This document shows, in pieces, positions 22,373-30,987 of a stretch of 35,846 nucleotides of DNA. Under the pieces are notes generated by a model. It ran no database searches, had not been told where the DNA came from, and saw only the letters and a program-made list of their open reading frames with translations. Position 1 is the first letter of the stretch. The number at the start of each line of letters is the position of its first letter. This stretch comes from Rhodobacter sp. CACIA14H1 (GTDB lineage: Bacteria; Pseudomonadota; Alphaproteobacteria; Rhodobacterales; Rhodobacteraceae), in NCBI GenBank assembly GCA_000500915.1, contig AYNO01000019.1, positions 1 through 35,846 on the forward strand, read 5' to 3'. Position numbers and translations under genes: made by a program.

Positions 22373-23589
22373 GCCGCGTCCTTTGCAGGGGAGAGCGCCG
22401 CGACGGCGCGGGATATGCGTGTGATCGCCTCGGACAGGATGGCATCCGAGGTGGCGGTGGAGATGCGGAAGAAGGGCGACAGACCATAGGCCGCGCCGGG
22501 GACGGCGCCGACATGCGCCTCGTCCAGCAGCCATGCGGTGACGGCGGTGTCGTCGGTCAGGGTCGCGCCCTTGGGCGTGGTGCGCCCGATCAGGCCCGCG
22601 CAGCCGATATAGGCGTAGAAGGCGCCCTCGGGCGGGTGCAGCGTCAGGCCGGGGATTTTGGCGATGCCTTGGACGACAAGGTTGCGGCGGCGTTCATAGG
22701 CGGCGCGCATGTCGGCGATGCAGTCCTGCGGGCCGGTCAGCGCGGCCAGCGCCGCCGCCTGCATGGGGGCGGCGACGGAGGTGACGGACTGGCTTTGCAC
22801 CACGTTCATCGCCTTGATGAGCCATGCAGGGCCGGCGGCATAGCCCACGCGCCAGCCGGTCATGGCATAGGCCTTGGCCGTGCCGTTCACGATGAGGGTG
22901 CGGTCGCGGAGCTGCGGGCAGGCCGCGCCGAAGCTGGTGAAGGGGCGGTTGTCGAAAGTGATGTGTTCGTAGATTTCGTCCGACAGGATCAGGACATGGG
23001 GGTGGCGGTCGAGGACTTCCCCCAGCGCCTTCAGGTCCGCTGCGGAATAGACCGCGCCGGAGGGGTTGCCGGGGGAGTTGAGGAAGAGCCACTTCGTTTT
23101 CGGCGTGATGGTGGCTTCGAGCAGGGCGGGCGTCAGGCGGAAGCCGGATTCTGCGGGGCAGACCGGCGTGACGGGCGTGCCGCCGAGGAGTTTGACCATC
23201 TCGGGGTAGCTGACGAAATAGGGGGCGGGAAGGATTGCTTCGTCGCCTTCGTCCAGCGTGGCCATGAGGGCGTTGAAGATGATCTGTTTCGCGCCATTGG
23301 CGACGGTGACTTCGTCGGGGCCGTGGTCGAGGCCGTTTTCGCGGCGGAACTTGCCGGCCACCGCATCGCGCAGGGCCGGCGTTCCGGCGGCGGCGGTGTA
23401 GAGGGTTTCGCCGCGAAGCGCCGCCGCATGGGCGGCGTCGGCGATGTGGCGCGGCGTGGGGAAGTCGGGTTCGCCGAGGCCGAGGTCGATCACGTCGATG
23501 CCCTGCGCCTTCAGCGCCTTGGCGGCGAGCGAGGCGGCCATCGAGGCCGAGGGTCTGACGGCGGCAAGGCGGTTTGCGGTGCGGGTCAT
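22369..23589 (-). CDS. PLP-dependent class I/II aminotransferase, operon gene 4
   Basis: A 406-residue fold-type I aminotransferase of the aspartate aminotransferase (AAT-I) group. The PLP Schiff-base lysine is Lys239 in NGTAKAYAMTGWRVGY. Other landmarks are LGLGEPDFPTP near residue 37, the Asn-Ser-Pro-x-Asn-Pro-Ser-Gly segment LNSPGNPSGAVY, and ILSDEIYEHITFD with the Asp/Tyr that contact the cofactor. It would pass the amino group of a pathway amino acid to a 2-oxo acid. It overlaps the HyuB gene upstream by 4 nt and the next gene by 4 nt. Confidence 0.92.
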   Translation of the reverse strand: MTRTANRLAAVRPSASMAASLAAKALKAQGIDVIDLGLGEPDFPTPRHIADAAHAAALRGETLYTAAAGTPALRDAVAGKFRRENGLDHGPDEVTVANGAKQIIFNALMATLDEGDEAILPAPYFVSYPEMVKLLGGTPVTPVCPAESGFRLTPALLEATITPKTKWLFLNSPGNPSGAVYSAADLKALGEVLDRHPHVLILSDEIYEHITFDNRPFTSFGAACPQLRDRTLIVNGTAKAYAMTGWRVGYAAGPAWLIKAMNVVQSQSVTSVAAPMQAAALAALTGPQDCIADMRAAYERRRNLVVQGIAKIPGLTLHPPEGAFYAYIGCAGLIGRTTPKGATLTDDTAVTAWLLDEAHVGAVPGAAYGLSPFFRISTATSDAILSEAITRISRAVAALSPAKDAA

Positions 23590-25208
23590 TTGTCGGCCTT
23601 TGTCACATAGCCCTTGGCGATATCGTCGGCGCGGGTCTTGGCGTCGCGTTTCGCGGGGTCGCCGAAGCCGCCGCCGCCGGGCAGGTGCAGGACAAGGCGG
23701 CGGCCTGCGGGAACGTGCTGCCAGCCCTTGGGGCGCAGCCGCGTGCCATCGTCCAGCGCGACGATGCCCGCCGCGCCGTCCTGCCCGCCGTCGCGGCCAC
23801 GGGCGGGGTGGTTGACGCGGTCGAACATGGCCGAGAAGTCGAATTCGTGGCCCTCCATCGGCGCGATTTCGATGATCTGGCCAAGGCCGCCGCGATATTC
23901 GCCGTCGCCACCGCTGTCGGGGCGCAGCTCCTTGCGCCAGACGATGATGGGGCCGGTCTGTTCGGTGGCCTCGATGGGCATGGTCATGACGCCGGAGGGG
24001 AAGGCGGTGGCGGAGAGGCCGTCAAGCGCGGGCCGTGCGCCCATGCCGCCGGAGTTGAACATCAGGATTTCGGCGCGGCGGCCTGATTGGCCTGCGGCGG
24101 GGCGGACGGACATGTGGATGTTCCACAGCGACGCCGCGCCTTCGGCCAGCACCTGACCGGGCAGCGCCTGCGCCAGCGCGCCGAGGACGAGGTCGGGGAC
24201 AAGGTGGCCGATGACATGGCGCACCGAGACGGGCGCGGGGCGCGGGGCGTTGAGGATGTTTTCGGGGGAGGAGATGGTGAAGGCTTCAAGGGATGCCCAG
24301 TTGTTGGGGATATCCGGCGCGATCACGCATTTCAGCGCGTAGCTGGCATAGGCCTTGGTGTAGATGACGGGGACGTTGATGCCCTTTGCGCTGACCGGGG
24401 AGGAGCCTGCGAAGTCGCAATGTACGCTGTCCCCGTCTATGGAGACACGGGCGGCAAGGCGCACGGGGCTGTCATAGCCGTCGGTATCCATGATGTTGGA
24501 CCACGCCCCCTGCGGCAGGGCGCGGATGTGGTCCAGCGTGGCGGTGCGGGTGCGGGTGAAGATGAAATCGCCCAGTGTGTCGAGCGAGGTCAGGCCGATT
24601 TCGCCCATCATCTCCATCAACCGGCGGTGGCCCACGTCGTTGCAGGCGGCGAGTGAGTAGAAGTCGCCCACCACCTGATCCGGTTCGCGGACATTGGCGC
24701 GCAGCAGGTGGACCAGCGTTTCGTTCACCTGTCCGCGTTCGGCGAATTTCATGATGGGGATCTGTATCCCCTCTTCATAGACCGACTTGCCGTCGGCCCC
24801 GAAGCCGCGCCCGCCCACATCGACCACATGGGCGGTGCAGGCGAAGAAGCCGACCAGACGGTCGCCAAGGAAGGAGGGGGACACCATCGTGATGTCGTGC
24901 AGGTGGCCCGTGCCCTTCCACGGGTCGTTGGTGACGTAGGTGTCGCCGGGATACATGCGGTCGCGGCCGATTTCGGTGATGAAATGGCCCACGGCTTCGG
25001 CCATCGTGTTCACATGGCCCGGCGTGCCGGTGACGGCCTGCGCCAGCATCCGGCCTTCGGGGTCGAAGACGCCTGCCGACAGATCGCCCGCTTCGCGCAC
25101 GCTGGTGGAGAAAGCGGTGCGGAGGAGGGTCATCGCCTGTTCCTCGACGACCGAGATCAGGCGGTTCCACATCACCTGCATGCGGATTTCTGCGGTGGCG
25201 TCGGTCAT
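23586..25208 (-). CDS. hyuB: Hydantoinase B/oxoprolinase family protein, operon gene 3
   Basis: A 540-residue HyuB-type subunit, the usual partner of HyuA in ATP-dependent hydantoinases, 5-oxoprolinases and the related acetone carboxylase family. Family landmarks include TLLRTAFSTSVREAGDLSAG, then TGTPGHVNTMAEAVGHF, YVTNDPWKGTGHLHDITM and the C-terminal LPGGGGFGDPAKRD. It overlaps the HyuA gene by 4 nt, consistent with a stoichiometric complex. Whether the target is a hydantoin, a lactam such as 5-oxoproline, or something else cannot be read from sequence. Confidence 0.88.
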   Translation of the reverse strand: MTDATAEIRMQVMWNRLISVVEEQAMTLLRTAFSTSVREAGDLSAGVFDPEGRMLAQAVTGTPGHVNTMAEAVGHFITEIGRDRMYPGDTYVTNDPWKGTGHLHDITMVSPSFLGDRLVGFFACTAHVVDVGGRGFGADGKSVYEEGIQIPIMKFAERGQVNETLVHLLRANVREPDQVVGDFYSLAACNDVGHRRLMEMMGEIGLTSLDTLGDFIFTRTRTATLDHIRALPQGAWSNIMDTDGYDSPVRLAARVSIDGDSVHCDFAGSSPVSAKGINVPVIYTKAYASYALKCVIAPDIPNNWASLEAFTISSPENILNAPRPAPVSVRHVIGHLVPDLVLGALAQALPGQVLAEGAASLWNIHMSVRPAAGQSGRRAEILMFNSGGMGARPALDGLSATAFPSGVMTMPIEATEQTGPIIVWRKELRPDSGGDGEYRGGLGQIIEIAPMEGHEFDFSAMFDRVNHPARGRDGGQDGAAGIVALDDGTRLRPKGWQHVPAGRRLVLHLPGGGGFGDPAKRDAKTRADDIAKGYVTKADK

Positions 25209-27283
25209 GCCTTGTCCTTTCGGAGGAGCAGGAGGGTGCCGTCGGCCTGCATCACGGCATCGAAGGGAGAGGTGACGATGGTGGCCGTTTCACGTTCCAC
25301 GATCACGGCGGGGCCGGGGATGCGGTCGGCTGCGGTCAGCGTGCTGCGGTCGTGGATGGCGGTGGGCAGGGGGCGGGCGGTCGCCGGGTCGAAGACGGGG
25401 CGGGTGTGGGTGGCGGCAACGGTGCGGGTTCCGGTCGTCAGGGTCACGCTGTCCGGTAGGGGGCGTTCGTCCTGCGCCTTGACGGACAGGGTGACGATCT
25501 CGATCTCCAGCCCCCCCAGCGCGTCGATGCTGCGGCCGAAGAAGCGGGCGTAATTGCTGCGGAAGGCGTCCTTCAGCATCGCGGCATCGGCGGAGGTGAA
25601 GGGGCGGTCGGGAAGGGTGACGGGGATTTCCCAGCCCTGCCCCGCATAGCGCATGAAGGCGGTGATCTCACGCTGGATCGGGCCTTGGGTGCCTTTGCGG
25701 ACAAAGCCTTCGGCGGTGGTCGTCAGGGTGGCGATCAGGGTGTTGAAGGTGTCTGCGTCGAAGGCGGACAGGCGGATGAGGTTGGACGCAAGCGATTCAT
25801 ATCCGAAGGGGGCTTTCAGGAAGCCGATGGCCGACCCAACCCCCGCGCCGGGGGGGACGAGGCAGCGGTCGATGCCCAGCTTTTCGCACAGTCGCGCGGC
25901 GTGGAGGGGGGCGGCGCCGCCGAAGGCCACCATGATGTTGTCCGATATGTCCTTGCCGTTTTCGACGGCGTGGACGCGGGCGGCGTTGGCCATGTTTTCA
26001 TCCACCACCTCGGATATCCCGAAGGCGGCGGCTTGCGCGTCGAGGGCAAGCCTTTGGCCGACATGGGTTATTATGGCGGTTTCGGCTGCTTCGGAGGAAA
26101 GGCGGATCGCGCCGCCTGCGAAATTGTCCGGGTCGATCTTGCCCATTGTCAGGTCGGCATCGGTGATCGCCGGACGGGTGCCGCCGCGCCCGTAGCAGGC
26201 GGGGCCGGGTTCGGAGCCCGCGCTTTCCGGCCCCGTCTGGATGCGGCCCATGGCATCGACAGAGGCGATGGAGCCGCCGCCTGCGCCGATCTCGATCATC
26301 TCGATCACCGGGATGGCGATGGGCATGCCGGAGCCTTTGGCGAAGCGGTAGGTGCGGGCGACTTCGAAGCTGCGGGCGGTCTTGGGGTGGAAATCCTCGA
26401 TCAGGCAGATCTTGGCGGTGGTGCCGCCCATGTCATAGCTGACGACACGGTCCAGACCGAAGCGGCGGGCGACATCGGCGGCGAAGATGGCGCCGCCTGC
26501 GGGGCCGGATTCGACAAGGCGGACGGGGAATTCGGCGGCGGTTTCCACGCTGACCAGACCACCGCCGGAATGGATCATGAAGACCGGGCAGGTCGCGCCC
26601 ATGTCGGCCAGCCGCGTTTGCAGGCGGCCGAGGTAGGCCGACATCTGCGGGCGGACATAGGCATTGGCGCAGACGGTGTTGAAGCGTTCGAATTCGCGCA
26701 TCTGGGGCGCGACTTCCGAAGAGATGGAGATGGGGACGGTGACCTTGCGCGACAGGATTTCGCGGGCGCGGGCTTCGTGCGCGGGGTTCATGTAGCTGTG
26801 GATGAAGCCGATGGCGACCGCGCCGTAACCGCCTGCGGCGATGCGGTCGGCAAGGGTTTCGAGGGCGGCTTCGTCGAGGGGCGCAAGCTCCTGCCCCTGC
26901 GCGCCGATGCGGCCTGCGACGGTGAAACGGTCTTCGCGCGGGATCAGGGGGGTGGGCAGGCGGAGGTTCAGGTCATATTGGGCGAAGCGGTTTTCGGTCC
27001 GCATTTCAGTGACATCGCGGAAGCCTTCGGTGGTGACGAAGGCCGTCTTTGCGCCGCGCCGTTCGATCAGGGCGTTGGTGGCAAGGGTGGTGCCGTGGAT
27101 GACGATTTCCAGCGCCGAAGGGGCGATGCCCGCATCCGCACAGACGATGGCGATGCCGTCGAGGATGGCCTGTTCGGGGGCGGTGTAATTGGTCAGGACC
27201 TTGGTGGAGAAGAGTTTTCCGTGCAGGTCCAGCACGATGTCGGTGAAGGTGCCGCCGATATCGGCGCCGAGGCGGATGGTCAT
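25205..27283 (-). CDS. hyuA: Hydantoinase A/oxoprolinase family protein, operon gene 2
   Basis: A 692-residue HyuA-type ATPase subunit of the usual length. The phosphate-binding motifs of the acetate/sugar kinase-like fold are GADIGGTFTDIVLDL (residues 6-20) and SYDMGGTTAKICLIE in the second half. Other family segments are HGTTLATNALIERRGAKTAF, then IGAGGGSIASVD and GSEPGPACYGRGG. With HyuB it would open a cyclic amide by ATP-driven phosphorylation. The start ATG at 27283 overlaps the stop of the ThDP enzyme gene as ATGA. The specific substrate is unknown. Confidence 0.9.
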   Translation of the reverse strand: MTIRLGADIGGTFTDIVLDLHGKLFSTKVLTNYTAPEQAILDGIAIVCADAGIAPSALEIVIHGTTLATNALIERRGAKTAFVTTEGFRDVTEMRTENRFAQYDLNLRLPTPLIPREDRFTVAGRIGAQGQELAPLDEAALETLADRIAAGGYGAVAIGFIHSYMNPAHEARAREILSRKVTVPISISSEVAPQMREFERFNTVCANAYVRPQMSAYLGRLQTRLADMGATCPVFMIHSGGGLVSVETAAEFPVRLVESGPAGGAIFAADVARRFGLDRVVSYDMGGTTAKICLIEDFHPKTARSFEVARTYRFAKGSGMPIAIPVIEMIEIGAGGGSIASVDAMGRIQTGPESAGSEPGPACYGRGGTRPAITDADLTMGKIDPDNFAGGAIRLSSEAAETAIITHVGQRLALDAQAAAFGISEVVDENMANAARVHAVENGKDISDNIMVAFGGAAPLHAARLCEKLGIDRCLVPPGAGVGSAIGFLKAPFGYESLASNLIRLSAFDADTFNTLIATLTTTAEGFVRKGTQGPIQREITAFMRYAGQGWEIPVTLPDRPFTSADAAMLKDAFRSNYARFFGRSIDALGGLEIEIVTLSVKAQDERPLPDSVTLTTGTRTVAATHTRPVFDPATARPLPTAIHDRSTLTAADRIPGPAVIVERETATIVTSPFDAVMQADGTLLLLRKDKA

Positions 27284-28944
27284 TTGGCGTCCTTGGCGGC
27301 AAGGGCGGCGGCCCGCATCTGGGAAAGGGTCTGGCGGGGGGTCAGCGCCTCGGGCGAGATGTTGAGGTCGAGGATGGCGCCGGTGGGCGAGGCGAGGGCG
27401 CGGGCGAAGGCGGCGGGGAAGTCGGCGGTGGTTTCGACCCTTTCGCCGTGGAAGCCGTAGGCGCGGGCGAGGGCTGCGAAATCGGGGCTGAACATGTCTG
27501 TGCCGGAGACGCGGCCGGGATAGTTGCGTTCCTGATGGGCGCGGATGGTGCCGTAGATGCCGTTGTTCAGGATGAGGACGATGGGCTGCGCGTTGTGCTG
27601 CGCGGCGGTCGCAAGTTCCTGACAATTCATCTGAAAATCGCCGTCCCCTGCAAAGCAGATCACGGTTTTCGCAGGCTCCGCGACCTTGGCCGCGATGGCG
27701 GCGGGAAGGCCGTAACCCATGGCGCCGGATTGCGGGGCGAGGAGGCGGGCATGGGGGCCGAAGGGGTAGAATTTGTTGGGCCAGACGGTGAAGTTGCCTG
27801 CGCCGTTGGTCAGGATGGCGTCTTCCGGAAGGGTGGCGCGGAGGTGGGCGGTGACGGCGGCCATGTCCACGGGGGAGGGCTGGGGGGGTGCGGTCAGGCT
27901 TGATTCGTAGCCGGCGCGGGCCTTGCTGCGCCAGTCGGACCAGTTTCCGGTCACGGGGCGGAGGGCGGCGGCGAAGGCGTTGGGGCCTGCGGGGATGGCG
28001 AGGGTGGGTTGGTACACCTTGCCGATTTCGAGGGGCGAGGGGTGGATGTGGATGATTTTCTGTTTCGGAACAGGCACTTCCAGCAGGGTGTAGGCATCCG
28101 TCGTCATTTCGCCGAAGCGGATGTTGAGGGCGAGGATGACGTCGGATTCGGCAATCAGGGCCTTGACGTGCGGGGGCATCCCGACGCCGGCCTCGCCTGC
28201 GTAGCAGGGGGAGTGGTTGTCGAAGCGGTCCTGATAGCGGAAGGCGGCGACGGCGGGGATGTTTGACGATTCTGCGAAGGATTGCAGGGACTTCCGGCCT
28301 TCGTCCGTCCAGTTGCAGCCGCCCAGCAGGATGAGGGGGCGGTGGGCGGAGGCGAGGAGTTCCAGCGCTTCCTCAAGGGCTTGCGGGGCGGGGGCGGGTT
28401 CGGTGAGGCGGGGCGCGGTGCGGAGGGGTTCGGTGGCCGTGAGGGTGGTTAACATATCCTCGGGCAGCGCGATCACGACGGGGCCGGGTCGGCCCGTGGT
28501 GGCGGTGATCCATGCACGCGACACGATTTCGGGGATGCGGTCCACATGGTCGATTTCCACCGCCCATTTCGCCATGGTTCCGAACACGGCGCGGTAGTCA
28601 AGTTCCTGAAAAGCCTCGCGTCCTTTCATGTCGGTGCCGACCTGTCCGACAAAGACCAGCATGGGCGCGGAGTCCTGCATCGCCGTGTGGATCCCGATGG
28701 AGGCGTTGGTGGCGCCGGGGCCGCGGGTGACCATGCAGAGGCCCGGGCGGCCCGTTAACTTTCCCCATGCCGCCGCCATGAAAGCGGCGCCGCCTTCGTT
28801 GCGGCAGAGGATGAAATCGAAGGTTCCGGCGGTGTCGTGCAGCGCGTCGAGGACGGCGAGATAGCTTTCGCCCGGAACGCCGAAAGCCTTGGTCGCGCCC
28901 AAGGAAACAAGGCTTTCCACGAGGAGTTGGCCGCCGTTGCGCAT
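27280..28944 (-). CDS. Thiamine-diphosphate-dependent enzyme (acetolactate synthase-like), operon gene 1
   Basis: A 554-residue ThDP enzyme of the acetolactate synthase large-subunit superfamily. Catalytic Glu50 is in CRNEGGAAFMAAAWG, the central domain has the Rossmann-like ILLGGCNW, and the ThDP/Mg motif runs from GDGDFQMN to ILNNGIYG. No regulatory subunit is adjacent, so a decarboxylase or carboligase for a catabolic 2-oxo acid is more likely than valine biosynthesis. The start at 28944 follows GGGAGCGACAG; a longer frame to 29100 has no support. It is the promoter-proximal gene of the nine-gene operon, with a 300-bp upstream gap holding palindromes and hairpins. Confidence 0.88.
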   Translation of the reverse strand: MRNGGQLLVESLVSLGATKAFGVPGESYLAVLDALHDTAGTFDFILCRNEGGAAFMAAAWGKLTGRPGLCMVTRGPGATNASIGIHTAMQDSAPMLVFVGQVGTDMKGREAFQELDYRAVFGTMAKWAVEIDHVDRIPEIVSRAWITATTGRPGPVVIALPEDMLTTLTATEPLRTAPRLTEPAPAPQALEEALELLASAHRPLILLGGCNWTDEGRKSLQSFAESSNIPAVAAFRYQDRFDNHSPCYAGEAGVGMPPHVKALIAESDVILALNIRFGEMTTDAYTLLEVPVPKQKIIHIHPSPLEIGKVYQPTLAIPAGPNAFAAALRPVTGNWSDWRSKARAGYESSLTAPPQPSPVDMAAVTAHLRATLPEDAILTNGAGNFTVWPNKFYPFGPHARLLAPQSGAMGYGLPAAIAAKVAEPAKTVICFAGDGDFQMNCQELATAAQHNAQPIVLILNNGIYGTIRAHQERNYPGRVSGTDMFSPDFAALARAYGFHGERVETTADFPAAFARALASPTGAILDLNISPEALTPRQTLSQMRAAALAAKDAK

Positions 28945-29021
28945 CTGTCGCTCCCTGCCGGTTGGTCGGGGCATCATGGCAGCGGGGGGCGGAAGGGAAA
29001 CCAAGTTCGGCGGGGGATCGG

Positions 29022-29044
29022 CAAGTTTTTCTTGTCTATCGACA
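29022..29044 (-). promoter_or_regulatory. Probable operator: adjacent palindromes upstream of the operon
   Basis: CAAG-N5-CTTG (29022-29034) is followed at once by TGTC-TATC-GACA (33-44, that is 29033-29044). The half-sites lie about 80 bp upstream of the first start codon and are the best candidate sites for the operon's own LysR regulator. Inference from position and symmetry only. Confidence 0.4.
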
Positions 29045-29139
29045 GCCGCACCGGCTGTGCCGGATGTTGTGCCGCATTCTGTACCGCAAACTGTCAGCAC
29101 GCAGCGGGCGGTGGTTTAACCTTTGCGCTTCGGGCGGGG

Positions 29140-29186
29140 GCGAAATCTGGCGCAGATTTCGCGGCGTTTTCTGAAGCAGAAATCGC
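29140..29186. repeat. First pair of 23-nt hairpin elements
   Basis: Two 23-nt units one base apart (29140-29162 and 29164-29186). Each is GCG, six bases, a five-base loop, six complementary bases, CGC. Arms are AAATCT/AGATTT (loop GGCGC) and TTTTCT/AGAAAT (loop GAAGC, one mismatch). The arm sequences differ but the pairing is kept. Confidence 0.75.
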
Positions 29187-29208
29187 ATGGCAGGCGGCGG
29201 GCGGGGGG

Positions 29209-29255
29209 CCCGAATTTGCGTCAGATTCCGGCGCGGTTTGTGCGTCACAAACCGC
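29209..29255. repeat. Second pair of 23-nt hairpin elements, covering the ctaD stop
   Basis: The same layout as the first pair, 69 bp away: units 29209-29231 (arms GAATTT/AGATTC, loop GCGTC) and 29233-29255 (arms GTTTGT/ACAAAC, loop GCGTC, full GCG/CGC clamp), one base apart. The ctaD stop codon (29247-29245) lies in the last loop, so this hairpin may also end the ctaD transcript. Confidence 0.75.
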
Positions 29256-30921
29256 TTCGGTGGCGGGGATGGCGGTCCCACTGGTCGGGGGTGGGCAGCA
29301 CCTCGAACGTGTGTTCGGGCGGTGGCGAGGGGAGCGTCCATTCCAGCGTGTCGGCATGTTCGTTCCACGGGTTCGCCACGGACAGCCTGCGGCCACGGGT
29401 CAGCGTCCAGACCATCGTGCCGAGGAAGAAGAGGAAGGAGACGAAGGACAGGAACGCGCCGAGGGTGGAGAGGCTGTTCCAGTAGGCGAAGGCCTCGGGG
29501 TAGTCGATGTAGCGGCGGGGCATCCCCTGACGGCCGAGGAAGTGCTGCGGGAAGAAGGTCAGCATGACGCCGGTGAAGAAGGACCAGAAATGGGTCTGTG
29601 CCGCCCATTCGGGATAGGCGCGTCCCGTCATCTTGGGCAGCCAGTAGTAGATGCCCGCGAACAGGGCGAAGACGGCGCCGATGGACATGACGTAGTGGAA
29701 ATGGGCCACGACGTAATAGGTGTCGTGATAGTAGCGGTCCATGCTGGCCTGCGACAGGACAACGCCCGTCACGCCGCCCAGCGTGAAGAGGAAGATGAAG
29801 CCGATGGCGAAGAGCATGGGGGCGCGGAGTTCGACGGAGCCGCCCCACATGGTGGCGATCCACGAGAAGACCTTGATGCCTGTCGGGACGGCGATCACCA
29901 TCGTGGCCAGCATGAAGTAGCTTTGCTGGGTCAGCGACATGCCCGCCGTGTACATGTGGTGCGCCCAGACGGCGAAGCCCAGCACGCCGATCCCGACCAG
30001 AGCATAGACCATCGGCAGGTAGCCGAAGATGGGCTTGTGCGAGAAGGTGGAAACTACGTGGCTGATGATGCCGAAGCCCGGCAGGATGATGATATAGACC
30101 TCGGGGTGGCCGAAGAACCAGAGGAGGTGCTGGTAGAGGACCGGGTCGCCCCCGCCTGCCGCGTTGAAGAAGGTGGTGCCGAAGTTGCGGTCGGTCAGTA
30201 GCATGGTGATGGCGCCGGCCAGCACGGGCAGGGCCAGCAGGATCAGCCATGCGGTGACAAAGACGGACCATGCGAAGAGCGGCACCTTGTGCAGCGTCAT
30301 CTTCGGGGCGCGCATGTTGAGGAAGGTGGTGATCATGTTGATCGCGCCGAGGATCGAGGACGCGCCGGAGACATGGACGGCGAAGATGGCAAGGTCGGCG
30401 GCGAAGTTGGCTTCCGTCGTGGACAGCGGGGGGTAGAGGACCCAGCCCACGCCGGTGGAGAGCTGGTCGTTGCCGCCCGGCGAGAGGAAGGAGGCGATGC
30501 CCAGTGCCACGCCCGCCACGAACAGCCAGTAGGACAGGTTGTTGAGGCGGGGGAAGGCCATGTCGGGCGCGCCGATCTGCAGCGGCAGGAAGTAGTTGCC
30601 GAAGCCGCCGAACAGCGCGGGGATCAGCACGAAGAACATCATCAGCACGCCGTGATAGGTGACGAAGCTGTTGTAGCGGTGGCCGTCCGGCGTACAGTCG
30701 CCCTGCGGCCAGAGGCGCAGCCCTTCCTGGCAGATGAATTGCACGCCCGGTTCCATCAGTTCGATCCGCATGAGGACCGAGAGGATCACGGCGATCAGGC
30801 CGACGAGGGCGGCGGTCAGCAGGTAGAGGATGCCGATGTCCTTGTGGTTGGTGGACATCAGCCAGCGGTGGACAAAGGCCGGACGGCGCGGCTGCGGCAC
30901 GGGCAGGTGGGCGTCGGTCAT
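29245..30921 (-). CDS. ctaD: Cytochrome c oxidase subunit I (aa3 type)
   Basis: A 558-residue canonical aa3-oxidase subunit I with twelve membrane helices. The heme and CuB ligands are present ([42 protein letters not shown]). D-channel residues Asp ([12 protein letters not shown]) and Glu (HPEVY) and the K-channel Lys350 (PTGIKVFSW) are all in place. The N terminus [20 protein letters not shown] is typical. It stands alone without subunit II or III, as in Rhodobacter and Paracoccus ctaD loci. GGAGGATCCC precedes the start, and a perfect EcfG promoter lies 33 bp upstream. The last codons and stop lie in a hairpin element. Confidence 0.95.
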   Translation of the reverse strand: MTDAHLPVPQPRRPAFVHRWLMSTNHKDIGILYLLTAALVGLIAVILSVLMRIELMEPGVQFICQEGLRLWPQGDCTPDGHRYNSFVTYHGVLMMFFVLIPALFGGFGNYFLPLQIGAPDMAFPRLNNLSYWLFVAGVALGIASFLSPGGNDQLSTGVGWVLYPPLSTTEANFAADLAIFAVHVSGASSILGAINMITTFLNMRAPKMTLHKVPLFAWSVFVTAWLILLALPVLAGAITMLLTDRNFGTTFFNAAGGGDPVLYQHLLWFFGHPEVYIIILPGFGIISHVVSTFSHKPIFGYLPMVYALVGIGVLGFAVWAHHMYTAGMSLTQQSYFMLATMVIAVPTGIKVFSWIATMWGGSVELRAPMLFAIGFIFLFTLGGVTGVVLSQASMDRYYHDTYYVVAHFHYVMSIGAVFALFAGIYYWLPKMTGRAYPEWAAQTHFWSFFTGVMLTFFPQHFLGRQGMPRRYIDYPEAFAYWNSLSTLGAFLSFVSFLFFLGTMVWTLTRGRRLSVANPWNEHADTLEWTLPSPPPEHTFEVLPTPDQWDRHPRHRSGL

Positions 30922-30953
30922 GGGATCCTCCGGGGCGGCGCGTCCTGTCGCCC

Positions 30954-30978
30954 AACGTCGCGGGCGGGGCGACGTTCC
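30954..30978 (-). promoter_or_regulatory. EcfG-type promoter for ctaD
   Basis: On the minus strand GGAAC (30978-30974), 16 bases, CGTT (30957-30954): a perfect consensus match, 33 bp from the ctaD start. It sits in the 66-bp gap after the NTF2-like gene and lets ctaD be induced by general stress independently of that gene. Confidence 0.7.
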
Positions 30979-30987
30979 CTGCGGAGG

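Larger units (their letters stand above)
28945..29244. other. 300-bp gap upstream of the nine-gene operon
   Basis: No credible gene lies here. It carries probable operator palindromes (29022-29044), an ACAGCCG/CGGCTGT stem (29042-29058), and most of the four 23-nt hairpins that run to 29255. The operon promoter must lie here, but no -35/-10 pair is clear. Confidence 0.6.

Noticed and set aside
25685-27460. Long plus-strand frame opposite HyuA
   Set aside because: Antisense to a clear HyuA gene; composition is that of a GC shadow.
17946-28944. Creatinine/N-methylhydantoin degradation as the operon's pathway
   Set aside because: HyuAB and a sarcosine-oxidase-like flavoprotein fit, but there is no N-carbamoylsarcosine amidase or creatininase, and the ThDP enzyme, aminotransferase and uronate-dehydrogenase-like protein have no place in it.
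27280-28944. Anabolic acetolactate synthase (ilvB)
   Set aside because: No small regulatory subunit is next to it, and it leads a catabolic-looking operon; the family includes many decarboxylases and carboligases.
30950-30980. AACGTCG/CGACGTT hairpin between the NTF2-like gene and ctaD, first read as a terminator
   Set aside because: The symmetry is produced by the EcfG -10 and -35 sequences themselves (AACG and GTTCC on the plus strand), correctly placed for ctaD; the stem is short with an 8-nt loop.
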